From: Sulfitobacter sp.
GTDB taxonomy: Bacteria > Pseudomonadota > Alphaproteobacteria > Rhodobacterales > Rhodobacteraceae
Assembly (NCBI GenBank): GCA_017854855.1
Contig: JAFMGZ010000001.1
Span: 1 to 64,000, forward strand
Reading direction: 5' to 3'
DNA length: 64,000 nt
This document shows, piece by piece, positions 8,905-18,463 of this stretch. The notes below the pieces were generated by a model. It saw nothing but the letters and a program-made list of their open reading frames with translations. It did no database searches and was not told the origin of the DNA. Position 1 is the first letter of the stretch. Each line of letters opens with the position of its first letter. Position numbers and translations under genes: made by a program.

Positions 8905-10251
8905 ATGTCACAGGCTTTGGATGCGCTGACCAAATCGCTTTTGCACGCGGCCCAAAAGGCCGGTGCGGATACAGCAGAGGCAAAGGCCGTGCAGGCCACG
9001 TCGCTGTCTGTTGACGTGCGGGCGGGCGCGTTGGAGCAGGCTGAAAGGTCCGAGGGCGTGGATATCGGTTTGCGCGTTTTTGTCGGACAGCGCAGCGCCA
9101 CGGTCTCTGCCTCTGACATATCGGCACGCACGATCGAGGAAATGGCCATTCGCGCCGTGGCAATGGCCAAGGAAGCCCCCGAGGACCCCTATGCCGGTCT
9201 GGCCAGCCCTGATCAATTGGCAAGCGCATGGGATGTTGCGGCGCTGGAACTGTGTGACGCGGCACCCGAACCATCGCCCGAAACCCTGCAAGACGAAGCC
9301 GCGCGCGCCGAGGCGGCGGCATTGGCCGTCGCAGGGGTGGCACAGGTGCAATCTGCGGGCGCGGGCTATGGACGCCAGAACGTCCACACCGCGATGAGCA
9401 ATGGGTTTGAGGGCGGATATGCCCGGACCAGCAAGGGGCTGTCTTGTGTGGCCATTGCGGGCACCGGATCGGGGATGGAGCGGGATTATGACGGCGACAG
9501 CCGCATTTTCCAAAGCGACCTGCGCGCCCCCGAGGACATCGGCACTTCTGCCGGGCAAAGGGCCATTCAGCGGCTGAACCCCAGAAAGCCGCCCACAGGC
9601 ACCTATCCGGTGCTGTTTGATGAAAGAATCGCCTCCAGCCTGATCGGTCACCTGCTGTCTGCGGTGAACGGCAGCGCGGTTGCACGCGGTGCATCATTTT
9701 TGCGCGACGCAATGGGAGAGATGGTTCTGCCCGAACATCTGTCGGTGATTGAGGACCCGCATCGCCCCCGTGTCAGCGGCTCGCGCCCCTTTGACGCCGA
9801 AGGGCTGCCAACGGCGAAACGGATGATTGTCGAAAACGGCATCTTGAAAAGCTGGACACTGGATCTGGCGAATGCCCGCAAGCTGGGGCTGGCCCCGACC
9901 GGCAATGCGTCAAGGGGGACGTCTTCTGCGCCGTCGCCAACCAATTGGAACGTGGCATTGACCCAAGGCACCGACAGCCGGGATGATCTGATCCGGCAGA
10001 TGGGCACGGGCCTGCTTGTCACCTCCATGATCGGCAGCACGATCAACCCCAACACCGGGGATTATTCGCGGGGTGCCGCCGGTCTTTGGGTTGAGAACGG
10101 CGAAATCACCCATGCAATCAACGAATGCACCATCGCTGGCAATCTGCGCGACATGCTGCGCGCCATCGTGCCTGCAAATGATGCGCGCACCCATCTGAGC
10201 CGCGTTGTACCTTCGCTCTTGATACCGGGGATGACCCTTGCCGGCGCATGA
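8905..10251 (+). CDS. pmbA: Metalloprotease-related TldE/PmbA protein
   Basis: PmbA (TldE) is the partner of TldD in a heterodimeric protease that trims peptides and, in enterobacteria, matures microcin B17 and degrades CcdA. The 448-residue length matches the family. Typical stretches are the N-terminal SVDVRAGALEQAERSEG and the C-terminal LANARKLGLAPTGNASR and GLLVTSMIGSTINPNTGDYSRGAAGLWVE-type region. As expected of TldE rather than TldD, no HExxxH zinc site is present. The stop overlaps the following phosphatase gene by 14 bases, so it heads the pmbA-cysQ-DUF4170-waaA-lpxK series. No tldD is in the window. Confidence 0.93.
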   Translation: MSQALDALTKSLLHAAQKAGADTAEAKAVQATSLSVDVRAGALEQAERSEGVDIGLRVFVGQRSATVSASDISARTIEEMAIRAVAMAKEAPEDPYAGLASPDQLASAWDVAALELCDAAPEPSPETLQDEAARAEAAALAVAGVAQVQSAGAGYGRQNVHTAMSNGFEGGYARTSKGLSCVAIAGTGSGMERDYDGDSRIFQSDLRAPEDIGTSAGQRAIQRLNPRKPPTGTYPVLFDERIASSLIGHLLSAVNGSAVARGASFLRDAMGEMVLPEHLSVIEDPHRPRVSGSRPFDAEGLPTAKRMIVENGILKSWTLDLANARKLGLAPTGNASRGTSSAPSPTNWNVALTQGTDSRDDLIRQMGTGLLVTSMIGSTINPNTGDYSRGAAGLWVENGEITHAINECTIAGNLRDMLRAIVPANDARTHLSRVVPSLLIPGMTLAGA

Positions 10252-11014
10252 TCTGCCCTTGTTGATTGATGCGGCCCGGATGGCTGGTCGGGTCGCGACC
10301 AGCTTTACCGGGAGCACGGCGGAACGCTGGGACAAACCCGGTGGCGCGGGTCCGGTCACGGCTGCCGATCTGGCGGTGAATGACCTGTTGCTTTCCACCC
10401 TGCGGCAGGCGCGCCCCGACTATGGCTGGCTGTCGGAGGAAACCGAAGACAACCCTGACCGTCTGGACCGCGACCGCGTTTTTATCGTGGATCCCATTGA
10501 TGGCACCCGCAGCTTTGTCGAAGGGTCCAGCACCTGGGCCCATTCCATCGCCGTGGCAGAACAGGGCGTGATCACCGCTGCGGTGGTCTTCTTGCCCATG
10601 CGCGACAAGCTTTATGCCGCAGCACTGGGCCAGGGGGCCACATTGAACGACCGCACCATTCGCGCCTCCACCATGAGTTCGCTAGGGCAGGCCACCGTGC
10701 TGGCAGCCAAACCCGCCTTTAGCGACCATCATTGGAAGGCCCGGCAGGCACCTGATTTCAAACGCGGGTATCGGCCATCACTGGCCTATCGCTTGGCCCT
10801 GGTCGCCGAAGGGCGGTTCGAGGCCATGCTGACCCTGCGCCACAGCTGGGAATGGGACATCGCCGCCGGTGCGCTGATCGCGGCAGAGGCGGGCGGCTGT
10901 GCCCAGGACCGCACCGGCGCACCCTTGCGATTCAACAATGCCGATCCGCGCCTCAACGGCGTAGTCGCAGGCGGTGGTGCCGTTTGTGCCGCGCTGATAG
11001 ACGCCCTTGCGTGA
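10238..11014 (+). CDS. Inositol monophosphatase-family phosphatase, CysQ-like
   Basis: Mg-dependent phosphatase of the IMPase fold, 258 residues; likely 3'(2'),5'-bisphosphate nucleotidase, which recycles PAP from sulfate assimilation. The metal-binding motifs are visible: LSEETED (the EE pair), the VDPIDGTRSF core near residue 87, and WEWDIAAGALIAAEAGG near the C-terminus. The only in-frame start after the upstream TGA stop at 10232-10234 that leaves the full N-terminus is TTG at 10238; the next ATG (10280) would remove 14 residues. It overlaps pmbA by 14 bases. CysQ is preferred over plain inositol phosphatase from the surrounding DUF4170 and lpxK context; substrate not proven. Confidence 0.82.
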   Translation: MPAHDLPLLIDAARMAGRVATSFTGSTAERWDKPGGAGPVTAADLAVNDLLLSTLRQARPDYGWLSEETEDNPDRLDRDRVFIVDPIDGTRSFVEGSSTWAHSIAVAEQGVITAAVVFLPMRDKLYAAALGQGATLNDRTIRASTMSSLGQATVLAAKPAFSDHHWKARQAPDFKRGYRPSLAYRLALVAEGRFEAMLTLRHSWEWDIAAGALIAAEAGGCAQDRTGAPLRFNNADPRLNGVVAGGGAVCAALIDALA

Positions 11015-11071
11015 GCATTGTGATCTGGATAGGCAAACAGCACCTTTTGTCCAATTCAAAGGAAACCTGAA

Positions 11072-11314
11072 ATGACCCAACGCCTGCATCTCGTCTTTGG
11101 CGGTGAACTGGTAAAACCCAGCGAAAATACGTTCAAGAACGTCGATGATATTCATATCGTCGGTATTTTTCCGGACTACGCCAGCGCCTATGATGCCTGG
11201 AAACGCGAGGCGCAGCGCACCGTGGACAATGCCCATATGCGCTATTTCGTAGCGCATCTGCACCGTCTGCGCGACGAAGAAGTCGCGGCCTCCCCTACCG
11301 AAGAGCTGGGCTGA
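11072..11314 (+). CDS. DUF4170 domain-containing protein
   Basis: Small 80-residue cytosolic protein. The start MTQRLHLVFGGEL, the middle NVDDIHIVGIFPDYASAYDAWK and the end VAHLHRLRDEE are characteristic of DUF4170, an alphaproteobacterial family usually found, as here, between a CysQ-type phosphatase and the lipid A genes. A good AAAGGAAAC ribosome site precedes the ATG. Function unknown; the conserved setting suggests a link to envelope lipid synthesis. It starts 57 bases after the phosphatase and ends six bases before the next start. Confidence 0.8.
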   Translation: MTQRLHLVFGGELVKPSENTFKNVDDIHIVGIFPDYASAYDAWKREAQRTVDNAHMRYFVAHLHRLRDEEVAASPTEELG

Positions 11315-11320
11315 CACGCG

Positions 11321-12553
11321 ATGGCGCGGTCGCTGGGGCTTGCTGCCTACCGCGCCCTGGCACGCCGGGGAGAGGCGCAACTGGACGCACCAATCGCACC
11401 GCGCCCAGCGGGCCAATTGGTCTGGATCCATGCTGGCGAAACCCGCAATCTGCTAGCCGTGCAAGACCTTGCCATGCGCATTGTCACGGCACGGCGGGGG
11501 GTCAGCGTTCTGATCACCACGCCAGACGATTACGCAGCGACACCGCCCACTATCCTGAGACCACAAGGCGACGTCTTTCAGATCAAGGCCCCCAGCGAAC
11601 ATCCCGCAGCCATCGCAGCCTTTCTGGATCATTGGGCACCAAATGTCGGTATCTGGGTCTGGGGCGGACTGAAGCCGAACCTGATATTTGACGCCGCGCA
11701 GCGCAACTGCCCCCTGTTCCTGATCGACGCTGATGTGGACGGGATCGAACTGCGGCAAAGCCGCTGGTTGCCCGATTTGACGCGCAGGGTTCTGGCGGCC
11801 TTTGACACCGTCATTGCCCGGTCAGAGGCGGGCCACAAGCGGCTGATCCAACTGGGACTGAACGACACCCAGGTACAGCAAACCACTGCATTGCTTGCGG
11901 GCGGGCAGGTGCTGGGCTGTGTCGATTCCGACCTGAACGACCTTGCCGCAGCCATGAGCGGACGGCCCGCGTGGTTTGCCACGCAAGTCTTGTCCAAGGA
12001 AATTCCGATTGTGCTGGCGGCCCATAAACAGGCCCTGCGCCTGTCCCATCGCCTAATGTTGATCCTGCAGCCGGCCACATCCGCGCTGGCCGACACCGCA
12101 GTAGACCTGGCCGCAGAGCAGAATATGACCCTTACCCGATGGGATGACGGGCATTTTCCAGATGAGACCACGCAGGTTCTGATCACTGGCGAACCGGCCG
12201 ATCGCGGCCTGTTTTTTCGCGTGGCCCCTGTGTCGTTCCTGGGGACGACGCTGGTTCAGGGCAAAGGCGGCTGTGACCCTCTGGATGCGGCCTCGCTGGG
12301 ATCAGCTATCTTGTATGGGCCAAAGGTGCGTCATTACCTGCCGTCCTATTCCCGGCTTGCCGCCGCCGGTGCAGCACGGATCGTGAATGACGCGGATGCC
12401 CTTGGCACCGCCGTGTCGACGCTGATCGCCCCCGACCATGCGGCAACAATGGCTTTTGCGGGTTGGGATGTTATCAGTAAAGGGGCGGCGCTGACCGACA
12501 AGGTGATCGATCTGGTACAAGACACACTCGATATTGAAATGAGCCGCACATGA
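11321..12553 (+). CDS. waaA: Divergent 3-deoxy-D-manno-octulosonic acid transferase-like glycosyltransferase
   Basis: Probable Kdo transferase adding Kdo to the lipid A precursor at the inner membrane; 410 residues, GT-B-like. The N-terminal half has [10 protein letters not shown] where typical WaaA has an S-x-G-E motif, keeping the glutamate thought to be the catalytic base. [13 protein letters not shown] resembles the WxELWPN region. In the C-terminal half, [22 protein letters not shown] matches the sugar-nucleotide-binding stretch (typical G-G-S-L-V and G-H-N-P-L-E). The A-A-S-T-H-x-G-E-E motif is not recognisable at [14 protein letters not shown]. Position directly before lpxK (4-base overlap) supports the role; the sequence is clearly divergent. 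Confidence 0.75.
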   Translation: MARSLGLAAYRALARRGEAQLDAPIAPRPAGQLVWIHAGETRNLLAVQDLAMRIVTARRGVSVLITTPDDYAATPPTILRPQGDVFQIKAPSEHPAAIAAFLDHWAPNVGIWVWGGLKPNLIFDAAQRNCPLFLIDADVDGIELRQSRWLPDLTRRVLAAFDTVIARSEAGHKRLIQLGLNDTQVQQTTALLAGGQVLGCVDSDLNDLAAAMSGRPAWFATQVLSKEIPIVLAAHKQALRLSHRLMLILQPATSALADTAVDLAAEQNMTLTRWDDGHFPDETTQVLITGEPADRGLFFRVAPVSFLGTTLVQGKGGCDPLDAASLGSAILYGPKVRHYLPSYSRLAAAGAARIVNDADALGTAVSTLIAPDHAATMAFAGWDVISKGAALTDKVIDLVQDTLDIEMSRT

Positions 12554-13545
12554 CCCGTGCTCCGGCATTCTGGCATCTGTCCAAACCGGACTGGCGCGCA
12601 CAGATGCTGCGCCCCTTGGGCGCGGTTTACGCCATGGCAACCGCCCGACGTCTGAAACAGGGGATGCGCCAGCAGATGGATGTGCCCGTTGTCTGCGTGG
12701 GCAATATCAACGCCGGTGGCACGGGCAAGACGCCAACGGTGATGGCCGTGGTCGAACATTTGCGCGGCCTGTTTCACGAGCCTCATATTATTTCACGGGG
12801 CTACGGCGGCACGCTTGAAGGGCCGGTGAGGGTAGATCCGGCACGGCACAAGGCGGCAGAGGTCGGAGACGAACCGTTGCTGTTGTCAGCCTTTGCCGAA
12901 GTTTGGGTCGCCAAGGACCGCGCGGCAGGTGCCAGGGCCGCGCAGGATGCCGGGGCCAGTGTGATCATATTGGACGACGGCTTTCAAAACCCCGCATTGG
13001 CCTATGACCTGTCAGTGGTCGTGGTCGATGCTGCCAAGGGCTTTGGCAACCGCCTTTGTCTGCCGGCGGGGCCCCTGCGCGAACCCGTTGACGTGGGGCT
13101 GGCCCGCGCCGATCTGGTCTTGTCGATCGGAGCAGCCGATGCCCAGGCGCAGTTCAGCCAGGCAACCCCCCTGCCCGCCGGATTGGCGCATGTCACAGCC
13201 GCGCTGGAACCGCTGCAGACGGGGATGGATTGGTCCGATACCCGTGCCCTTGCCTTTGCCGGGATCGGGCATCCGGAGAAGTTTTTCCAAACCCTGCGGG
13301 CATTGGGCGCAACCCTTGTCCATGCCGAGGCGCTGGATGATCATCAGCCGCTGACCCCCGCACTGATGGCCCGGCTGGAGGCAGATGCCACCGCGCGGGG
13401 TGCGCAATTGGTCACCACCGAAAAAGACGCCGTGCGCCTGCCTGCAAGCTTCAGGATGAAGGTGATCACCCTGCCCGTCCGGCTGAACCTACCGCAAGAA
13501 AACGCACTGTTTGCGGCGCTGGACGCCTTGCCAAGGCCGGATTGA
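12550..13545 (+). CDS. lpxK: Tetraacyldisaccharide 4'-kinase
   Basis: LpxK phosphorylates the 4' position of the lipid A disaccharide at the inner membrane, the step before Kdo addition. The 331-residue protein has the family P-loop [15 protein letters not shown] near residue 55, the ISRGYGG motif, VGDEPLLLS, and [10 protein letters not shown] with the conserved D-D-G-F-Q. An N-terminal amphipathic region should anchor it to the membrane. ATGA overlap with the Kdo-transferase gene gives a lipid A pair. It is the last gene of the plus-strand series and faces the CoA-transferase gene with an 86-base gap in which I see no convincing terminator. Confidence 0.96.
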   Translation: MTRAPAFWHLSKPDWRAQMLRPLGAVYAMATARRLKQGMRQQMDVPVVCVGNINAGGTGKTPTVMAVVEHLRGLFHEPHIISRGYGGTLEGPVRVDPARHKAAEVGDEPLLLSAFAEVWVAKDRAAGARAAQDAGASVIILDDGFQNPALAYDLSVVVVDAAKGFGNRLCLPAGPLREPVDVGLARADLVLSIGAADAQAQFSQATPLPAGLAHVTAALEPLQTGMDWSDTRALAFAGIGHPEKFFQTLRALGATLVHAEALDDHQPLTPALMARLEADATARGAQLVTTEKDAVRLPASFRMKVITLPVRLNLPQENALFAALDALPRPD

Positions 13546-13631
13546 CACAGGCAGCGGGCCGCAGACTGCGCCCCGAGATGTCACCTCAGAGCGTTATTGG
13601 AAACGCTGTATCAGCTCGTCCAAGAAAAGCG

Positions 13632-14756
13632 TCAGTTGTCTTCGCCCAGTTTTGGCGCAGGCCTGTGCAGCGCCAGTTTTGCATCCGAAAAGTTGAAGGG
13701 CGACCGCAGGCCCGGCACACCGTCCAGTTCAATCTGCATCCCCCGGGCAATCACCTGGGGATCAGCCATGACATCATCCAGGTTATTGATCGGACCTGCG
13801 GGCACATTTTCCGCTTCGCAGGCGGCCAGCAGCGCATCGCGGGTGCGCAGGCGGGTGGCACCGGTGAGGCGGCGGATCATCTCTGGCCGGTTGGCCACAC
13901 GATCTGCGTTCTTTAGGTAGTCGGGCGATGTTGCCATGTCATCCAGCCCCAGCAGGCGACACAGCCGCTGATACTGACCGTCATTGCCGGTGGCGATGAT
14001 GATATGACCATCGCTGGTTTCAAACACCTCGTAGGGCGTGAGGTTTGGATGGGCATTGCCCATTCGCGTGGGCGGCACGCCAGTGGTCAGATAGTTCATC
14101 GCCTGATTGCCCATGATCGCCACAGCGCAATCCAACAGGGCCATATCGATATGCTGGCCCTGGCCGGTCTGGCTGCGCTGATAGACGGCGGCAAGGATCG
14201 CGGTGGTTGAATAGATGCCGGTAAAAACATCGGTGATCGCCATGCCGGATTTTTGCGGCTGGCGGTCCGGCTCTCCGGTGATGGACATCAGACCGGACAT
14301 GCCTTGGATGATGAAATCATACCCCGCGCGGTGCGCATAGGGCCCGGTGTGGCCGAACCCGGTGATCGAGCAATAGATCAGACGGGGGAATTCATCTTTC
14401 AGACTGTCGTAGTCCAGCCCGTATTTCTTGAGCCCGCCGGTCTTGAAGTTCTCGATGACGATATCTGCGTCCTTGAGCAGCGCCTTGAGCTGGGCCTGTC
14501 CTTCGGGCGTGCGAAAGTCGATCGTAACGCTGGCCTTGCCACGGTTCGTGGAATGGAAATACGAGGCCGACACATCATCGTCGCGTTCGACGAAAGGAGG
14601 GCCCCACTGGCGCGTGTCATCACCTGCGGGGCTTTCCACCTTGATCACTTCACAGCCAAGATCAGACAAGGTCTGTCCGGCCCAAGGCCCCGCCAGAATA
14701 CGCGCCATTTCGATGACTTTGAGACCAGCAAGCGGGCCTGGACCGGACTGTGACAT
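13632..14756 (-). CDS. CaiB/BaiF family (type III) CoA-transferase
   Basis: Transfers CoA between carboxylic acids; cytoplasmic, 374 residues. Family features: GLKVIEMARILAGPWAGQTLSDLGCEVIKVE at the N-terminus, then the nucleophile Asp region in FIIQGMSGLMSITG and DVFTGIYSTTAIL, and GRMGNAHPNL-type sequence (here TRMGNAHPNLTPYE). Such enzymes act on formyl-CoA, carnitine, succinyl-CoA or other acids, and the acceptor cannot be named from sequence. Its start is immediately next to the stop of the DsbA-like gene (sharing base 14756), so the two are probably transcribed together although unrelated in chemistry. Confidence 0.88.
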   Translation of the reverse strand: MSQSGPGPLAGLKVIEMARILAGPWAGQTLSDLGCEVIKVESPAGDDTRQWGPPFVERDDDVSASYFHSTNRGKASVTIDFRTPEGQAQLKALLKDADIVIENFKTGGLKKYGLDYDSLKDEFPRLIYCSITGFGHTGPYAHRAGYDFIIQGMSGLMSITGEPDRQPQKSGMAITDVFTGIYSTTAILAAVYQRSQTGQGQHIDMALLDCAVAIMGNQAMNYLTTGVPPTRMGNAHPNLTPYEVFETSDGHIIIATGNDGQYQRLCRLLGLDDMATSPDYLKNADRVANRPEMIRRLTGATRLRTRDALLAACEAENVPAGPINNLDDVMADPQVIARGMQIELDGVPGLRSPFNFSDAKLALHRPAPKLGEDN

Positions 14757-15433
14757 CAGCTGCCCAGCTCGGCGTCGATCAACGCCTTCATATCTGCGTA
14801 AGCCATGTTCGAATGCTTGGTGCCGTTGATCAGGAAACTGGGCGTTGAGGTGATTTCATCACGTTCGCCGTTTTCCTGGTACCATGCCACCAGCGTCTGG
14901 GCCTGTGTCGCATCCTGCAGGCAGCTTTCCAGCGTGTCATTGTCCAGCCCGGCCAGACGCCCGATCTTGCGCAGCTCATCCACGATCGCCGCCGGCTCGC
15001 CTGCACGGGCCCATGTGGACTGGCCTTTGTAAATCAACTCAGCGATGCCAAAGAATTTGTCCTGACCGCCGCAGCGCGCCACCATGGACGCCCAAAGCCC
15101 CGGCCGGTCAAAGTAGACCTCGCGGTAGATGAACTTGATCTTGCCGGTGTCGATATAGTCGGCCTTGAGCTGCTTGTAGGGGCCTTCGTGAAAGGCCGCG
15201 CAATGCGGGCAGGTGAAAGAGGCGTATTCAATCACGGTCACGGTCGCATCAGGGTCGCCCTGCACCATGTCGGTGATCAAGGATGTATCGACATCGGCGG
15301 ATGTGCTTTGCGCATTGGCAGGCCCCGGCAAGACACCGATCGCGGTGGAATTGACGCTCTTGTTACCCGAGATGGCCCAGCCCCCCAGGCCAAGCACGGC
15401 CAAAGCGCCAAGAATCATGTTTCTGCGTTGCAT
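14756..15433 (-). CDS. DsbA-family thiol:disulfide protein
   Basis: Periplasmic thioredoxin-fold protein of 225 residues, probably an oxidase or isomerase of protein disulfides. An N-terminal hydrophobic segment (MILGALAVLGLGGWAI) acts as export signal or anchor. The redox motif CPHC is at about residues 75-78 inside YASFTCPHCAAFH, followed by the helical insertion and the cis-proline loop TSTPSFLING near residue 202. The C-P-H-C active site is that of classical DsbA, but the overall form resembles the alphaproteobacterial DsbA/ScsC group. Probably co-transcribed with the DciA-like gene 22 bases upstream. Confidence 0.9.
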   Translation of the reverse strand: MQRRNMILGALAVLGLGGWAISGNKSVNSTAIGVLPGPANAQSTSADVDTSLITDMVQGDPDATVTVIEYASFTCPHCAAFHEGPYKQLKADYIDTGKIKFIYREVYFDRPGLWASMVARCGGQDKFFGIAELIYKGQSTWARAGEPAAIVDELRKIGRLAGLDNDTLESCLQDATQAQTLVAWYQENGERDEITSTPSFLINGTKHSNMAYADMKALIDAELGS

Positions 15434-15455
15434 GTTGCGTTCCTTTGTCTGCTTT

Positions 15456-15965
15456 TCAGCGGTTGTTCTTGTTCAATATGTTCTCGCCCAGACGCGCAAG
15501 GGCCTCTCTGAGCCCCTCGTCGGCTACAGGGCTGGCGGTTTGAGCCGCTTTTTGCCGCACAGCGGGGTCAGAGGCCACCACTTTTTGCGCGGCGGCCTTA
15601 TGACCAAAGGCGACCTTGCCTTCGGAAAATCCGGTGGCGGCAGTCTGGGTGATGCGCACGCGCGCGATGGCGTTATAGCCATAGACCGCGTTTACCTTTT
15701 GGCGCAGCTGTTCTTTTTGCATTTCCAGCATGGGGGCATTGGCCCCCGTGGTCAGCAACGTCAGCGTGGCCCCCATGCCCGCCCTGCCATAACCGATCTC
15801 AACAGGCTGCGCGATTGCCGCGATGTCCTGGCCTGCGATTTCCGCCCATTGGGTCAACAGCCGCGACTGCGCAAACCCCCGCGTCTCTGACGCGCGGCGG
15901 ATCTGGCCGGACAGCAGACTGTCCGTCCGCTTGAACCCTTTTGTGCTGGTACGCCGTGGCGGCAT
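15456..15965 (-). CDS. DUF721 (DciA-like) protein
   Basis: 169-residue cytosolic protein with the DUF721 pattern: SRLLTQWAEIAGQDIAAIAQPVEI in the first half, then LTLLTTGANAPMLEMQKEQLRQKVNAVYGYNAI. DUF721 includes DciA, the ancestral loader of the DnaB helicase, so a replication role is plausible. The start chosen is ATG 15965 (MPPRRTS), preceded by TGAGGGAAAC; an open frame reaches an earlier ATG at 15998 but that has no ribosome site. A low-complexity alanine-rich tail follows the domain. It is divergent from mutY by 85 bases. Confidence 0.8.
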   Translation of the reverse strand: MPPRRTSTKGFKRTDSLLSGQIRRASETRGFAQSRLLTQWAEIAGQDIAAIAQPVEIGYGRAGMGATLTLLTTGANAPMLEMQKEQLRQKVNAVYGYNAIARVRITQTAATGFSEGKVAFGHKAAAQKVVASDPAVRQKAAQTASPVADEGLREALARLGENILNKNNR

Positions 15966-16050
15966 GGCTATGTTTCCCTCAAAGGCACCTACCAACATAG
16001 CGTCTTGCCCCTATATCACCAGCCCAAGCCGCTGACCGGAGCCGTAAACA

Positions 16051-17118
16051 TTGCGTGAAACCGCCCCCCCTGACGATCTGCCACAAGTGCTGCTTGAGTG
16101 GTACGACCAACATGCCCGCCAGATGCCCTGGCGCGTGGGCCCCGCCGCGCGCAGATCGGGGCTGTGCCCGGACCCCTATCGCGTCTGGATGAGCGAAATC
16201 ATGTTGCAGCAGACCACCGTTGCAACGGTACGTGACTATTTCCAGCGTTTCGTGGCGCGCTGGCCCACGGTTGCCGATCTGGCCGCCGCCGAGGATGCAG
16301 AGGTGATGGGAGAATGGGCGGGCCTTGGCTATTATGCCCGCGCGCGCAACCTGTTGAAATGCGCCCGTGCGGTCGTGGCCGATCACGATGGCCGGTTTCC
16401 TGCCGATCACGCCGCCCTGCTCAAGCTGCCGGGCATCGGCCCTTACACGGCGGCGGCAGTGTCATCTATTGCCTTTGATCTGCCCTTTACCGTTCTGGAT
16501 GGCAACGTGGAGCGGGTCATGGCGCGGCTTTATGACATTCACACGCCCCTGCCCGCCGCCAAGCCGGAATTGATGGCGAAAGCCCAGGCGCTGACCCCGC
16601 AGGAGCGTCCGGGGGATTATGCACAGGCGGTGATGGATTTGGGGGCGACCATCTGTTCGCCCAAATCGCCTGCCTGCGGAATTTGCCCCTGGCGTGATCC
16701 CTGTGCGGCCAGATTGGCGGGCACGCAGGCCTTCCTGCCCAAAAAGACCCCCAAGAAAGCAAAGCCTGTACGCCACGGCACCGTCTATCTGGCGCAGCGC
16801 GAAGATGGCGCCTGGTTGCTGGAAACACGCCCCGACAAGGGGCTACTGGGCGGCATGCTGGGCTGGCCCGGTTCAGACTGGATCGACACCGCGCAAGAGC
16901 GGCCCGACGGCCTGCCGCCCGTCGCAGGTGACTGGAGCGTTTTGCCCGGCGAGGTGCGACACACGTTTACGCATTTTCATCTTATCCTAACGGTAAAGAT
17001 CGCTATGGTTGCACAACAGACTCAGCCAACAACAGGTGATTTCATGCCACGCGATGCCTTTCGACCGTCCGATTTACCCACTGTCATGCGAAAAGCGTTT
17101 GATTTGTCGCAGGTTTGA
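16051..17118 (+). CDS. mutY: A/G-specific adenine glycosylase
   Basis: DNA repair enzyme removing adenine mispaired with 8-oxoguanine. The 355-residue protein has the catalytic Glu region MLQQTTVATV, helix-hairpin-helix LLKLPGIGPYTAAAV, catalytic Asp in VLDGNVERVMAR, the four iron-sulfur cysteines spaced C-x6-C-x2-C-x5-C in CSPKSPACGICPWRDPC, and a C-terminal NUDIX-like domain with HTFTHFHL that reads 8-oxoG. The start is TTG 16051, the first start-like codon after an in-frame stop at 16045; a GTG twelve codons later is the alternative. It stands alone, divergent from the DciA-like gene. Confidence 0.95.
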   Translation: MRETAPPDDLPQVLLEWYDQHARQMPWRVGPAARRSGLCPDPYRVWMSEIMLQQTTVATVRDYFQRFVARWPTVADLAAAEDAEVMGEWAGLGYYARARNLLKCARAVVADHDGRFPADHAALLKLPGIGPYTAAAVSSIAFDLPFTVLDGNVERVMARLYDIHTPLPAAKPELMAKAQALTPQERPGDYAQAVMDLGATICSPKSPACGICPWRDPCAARLAGTQAFLPKKTPKKAKPVRHGTVYLAQREDGAWLLETRPDKGLLGGMLGWPGSDWIDTAQERPDGLPPVAGDWSVLPGEVRHTFTHFHLILTVKIAMVAQQTQPTTGDFMPRDAFRPSDLPTVMRKAFDLSQV

Positions 17119-17196
17119 CCACCTATCACGGCTATGCCTGAAACCGGTCTTGCACTATCTTTTCAACCAAGGCGCAGCTCTTTGAGGTGACCGCGT

Positions 17197-18348
17197 ATGT
17201 CTATGCAACAAGATAATATTCCAGCCGCGGACCTGGCCCGTTTCAGCAGCGCCTTGCCTTTTTGGCTATCGCTGGGTTTGGTTCCGTTTGTTTGGGTCGG
17301 CGCGTTGTATGGCGGCTGGGCCATTCCGCTGATGCCGTTGATGTCATGGTTCTTGTTCGCAATTCTTGATTTCGTGCTGGGAGAGAACTCTCAGAATGCC
17401 GATACCGATGCCACGGAACAGGACATGTTCTGGTATCGGATGTTGACGATGATCTGGGTTCCCACGCAGGTCGTGACCGTGTTCAGCCTGATCTGGTATG
17501 TCCCCCAAGCCGAACATCTCGATCTGGCAGAGCGGATGGGGGTATTCTTTGGGGTTGGTGTCATCTCTGGGACGATTGGCATCAATTATTCCCATGAATT
17601 GATGCACCAGAAATCCAAGATCGAACGCTGGCTGGCAGATATCCTGCTGGCCCTGGTGTTGTATTCGCATTTCCGGTCCGAACATCTGTTGGTGCATCAC
17701 CGCTATGTCGCCACGCCGCGTGATCCGGTGACCGCGCGCTACAATGAAGGTTTTCATCGGTACTATCCGCGTGTGTTGCGTCAATGCCTGCAATCGGCGT
17801 TCAAGGCCGAGGCGGATATGCTGGCGCGCAAGGGGCTGCGCTGGACCAACCTGCGCAATCCCTTTTTCAAATATTGGGCGCTTCAATTGGGCTTTTTGTC
17901 GCTCGCATTCGTTCTTGGGGGATGGAGCGGTGTGCTCTTGTTCTTGCTGCAGGCGGGCGTCGCCATCTGGCAGCTGGAACTGGTCAATTACATTGAACAC
18001 TACGGGCTGACGCGCAAACACCTGGGCGATGGGAAATATGAGCATGTGCAACCGCATCATTCCTGGAACACCTCGTACCGGGCGTCCAACTGGTTGCTGA
18101 TCAACCTGCAGCGACATTCTGATCATCACTACAAACCTGACAGGCGCTTTCCGGTCTTGCAGAATTACGGACCGGAAGAGGCACCTCAAATGCCTTATGG
18201 CTATCCGACCATGACAATCGCCGCGATGATCCCGCCACTTTGGCACCGCATCATGAAGCCGCGCGTGCGGGAATGGCGCAAGCGCCATTATCCCGAGATC
18301 AAGGATTGGTCCGACTACAACAAGCACCGGACCCCGATGCCACGCTAA
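17197..18348 (+). CDS. alkB: AlkB-type alkane 1-monooxygenase (membrane diiron hydroxylase)
   Basis: Integral-membrane non-haem diiron enzyme, expected to hydroxylate the terminal carbon of alkanes. The 383-residue product has paired membrane helices and the histidine boxes of the family: HELMH near residue 133, EHLLVHHRYVATPRDP near 166, NYIEHYGL near 265 and LQRHSDHHYKPDRRF near 306. Compared with typical AlkB, box A ends in Gln rather than Lys (HELMHQ) and box B has V-H-H instead of G-H-H. GAGGTGA precedes the ATG. No rubredoxin, rubredoxin reductase or AlkS-type regulator is adjacent, so electron donors must be encoded elsewhere. Xylene monooxygenase or fatty-acid hydroxylase relatives are less similar. 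Confidence 0.88.
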   Translation: MSMQQDNIPAADLARFSSALPFWLSLGLVPFVWVGALYGGWAIPLMPLMSWFLFAILDFVLGENSQNADTDATEQDMFWYRMLTMIWVPTQVVTVFSLIWYVPQAEHLDLAERMGVFFGVGVISGTIGINYSHELMHQKSKIERWLADILLALVLYSHFRSEHLLVHHRYVATPRDPVTARYNEGFHRYYPRVLRQCLQSAFKAEADMLARKGLRWTNLRNPFFKYWALQLGFLSLAFVLGGWSGVLLFLLQAGVAIWQLELVNYIEHYGLTRKHLGDGKYEHVQPHHSWNTSYRASNWLLINLQRHSDHHYKPDRRFPVLQNYGPEEAPQMPYGYPTMTIAAMIPPLWHRIMKPRVREWRKRHYPEIKDWSDYNKHRTPMPR

Positions 18349-18463
18349 GGCGCTTGCAGGAATAACCGCCAGGTCACGCCCCCCTGAAGATCACTCTTGG
18401 ATGCAAACACCATGTTAAGTCTTTTATGGCACCCCTTGGGCGAGGTTTCTTGAGGGGGCGCCC

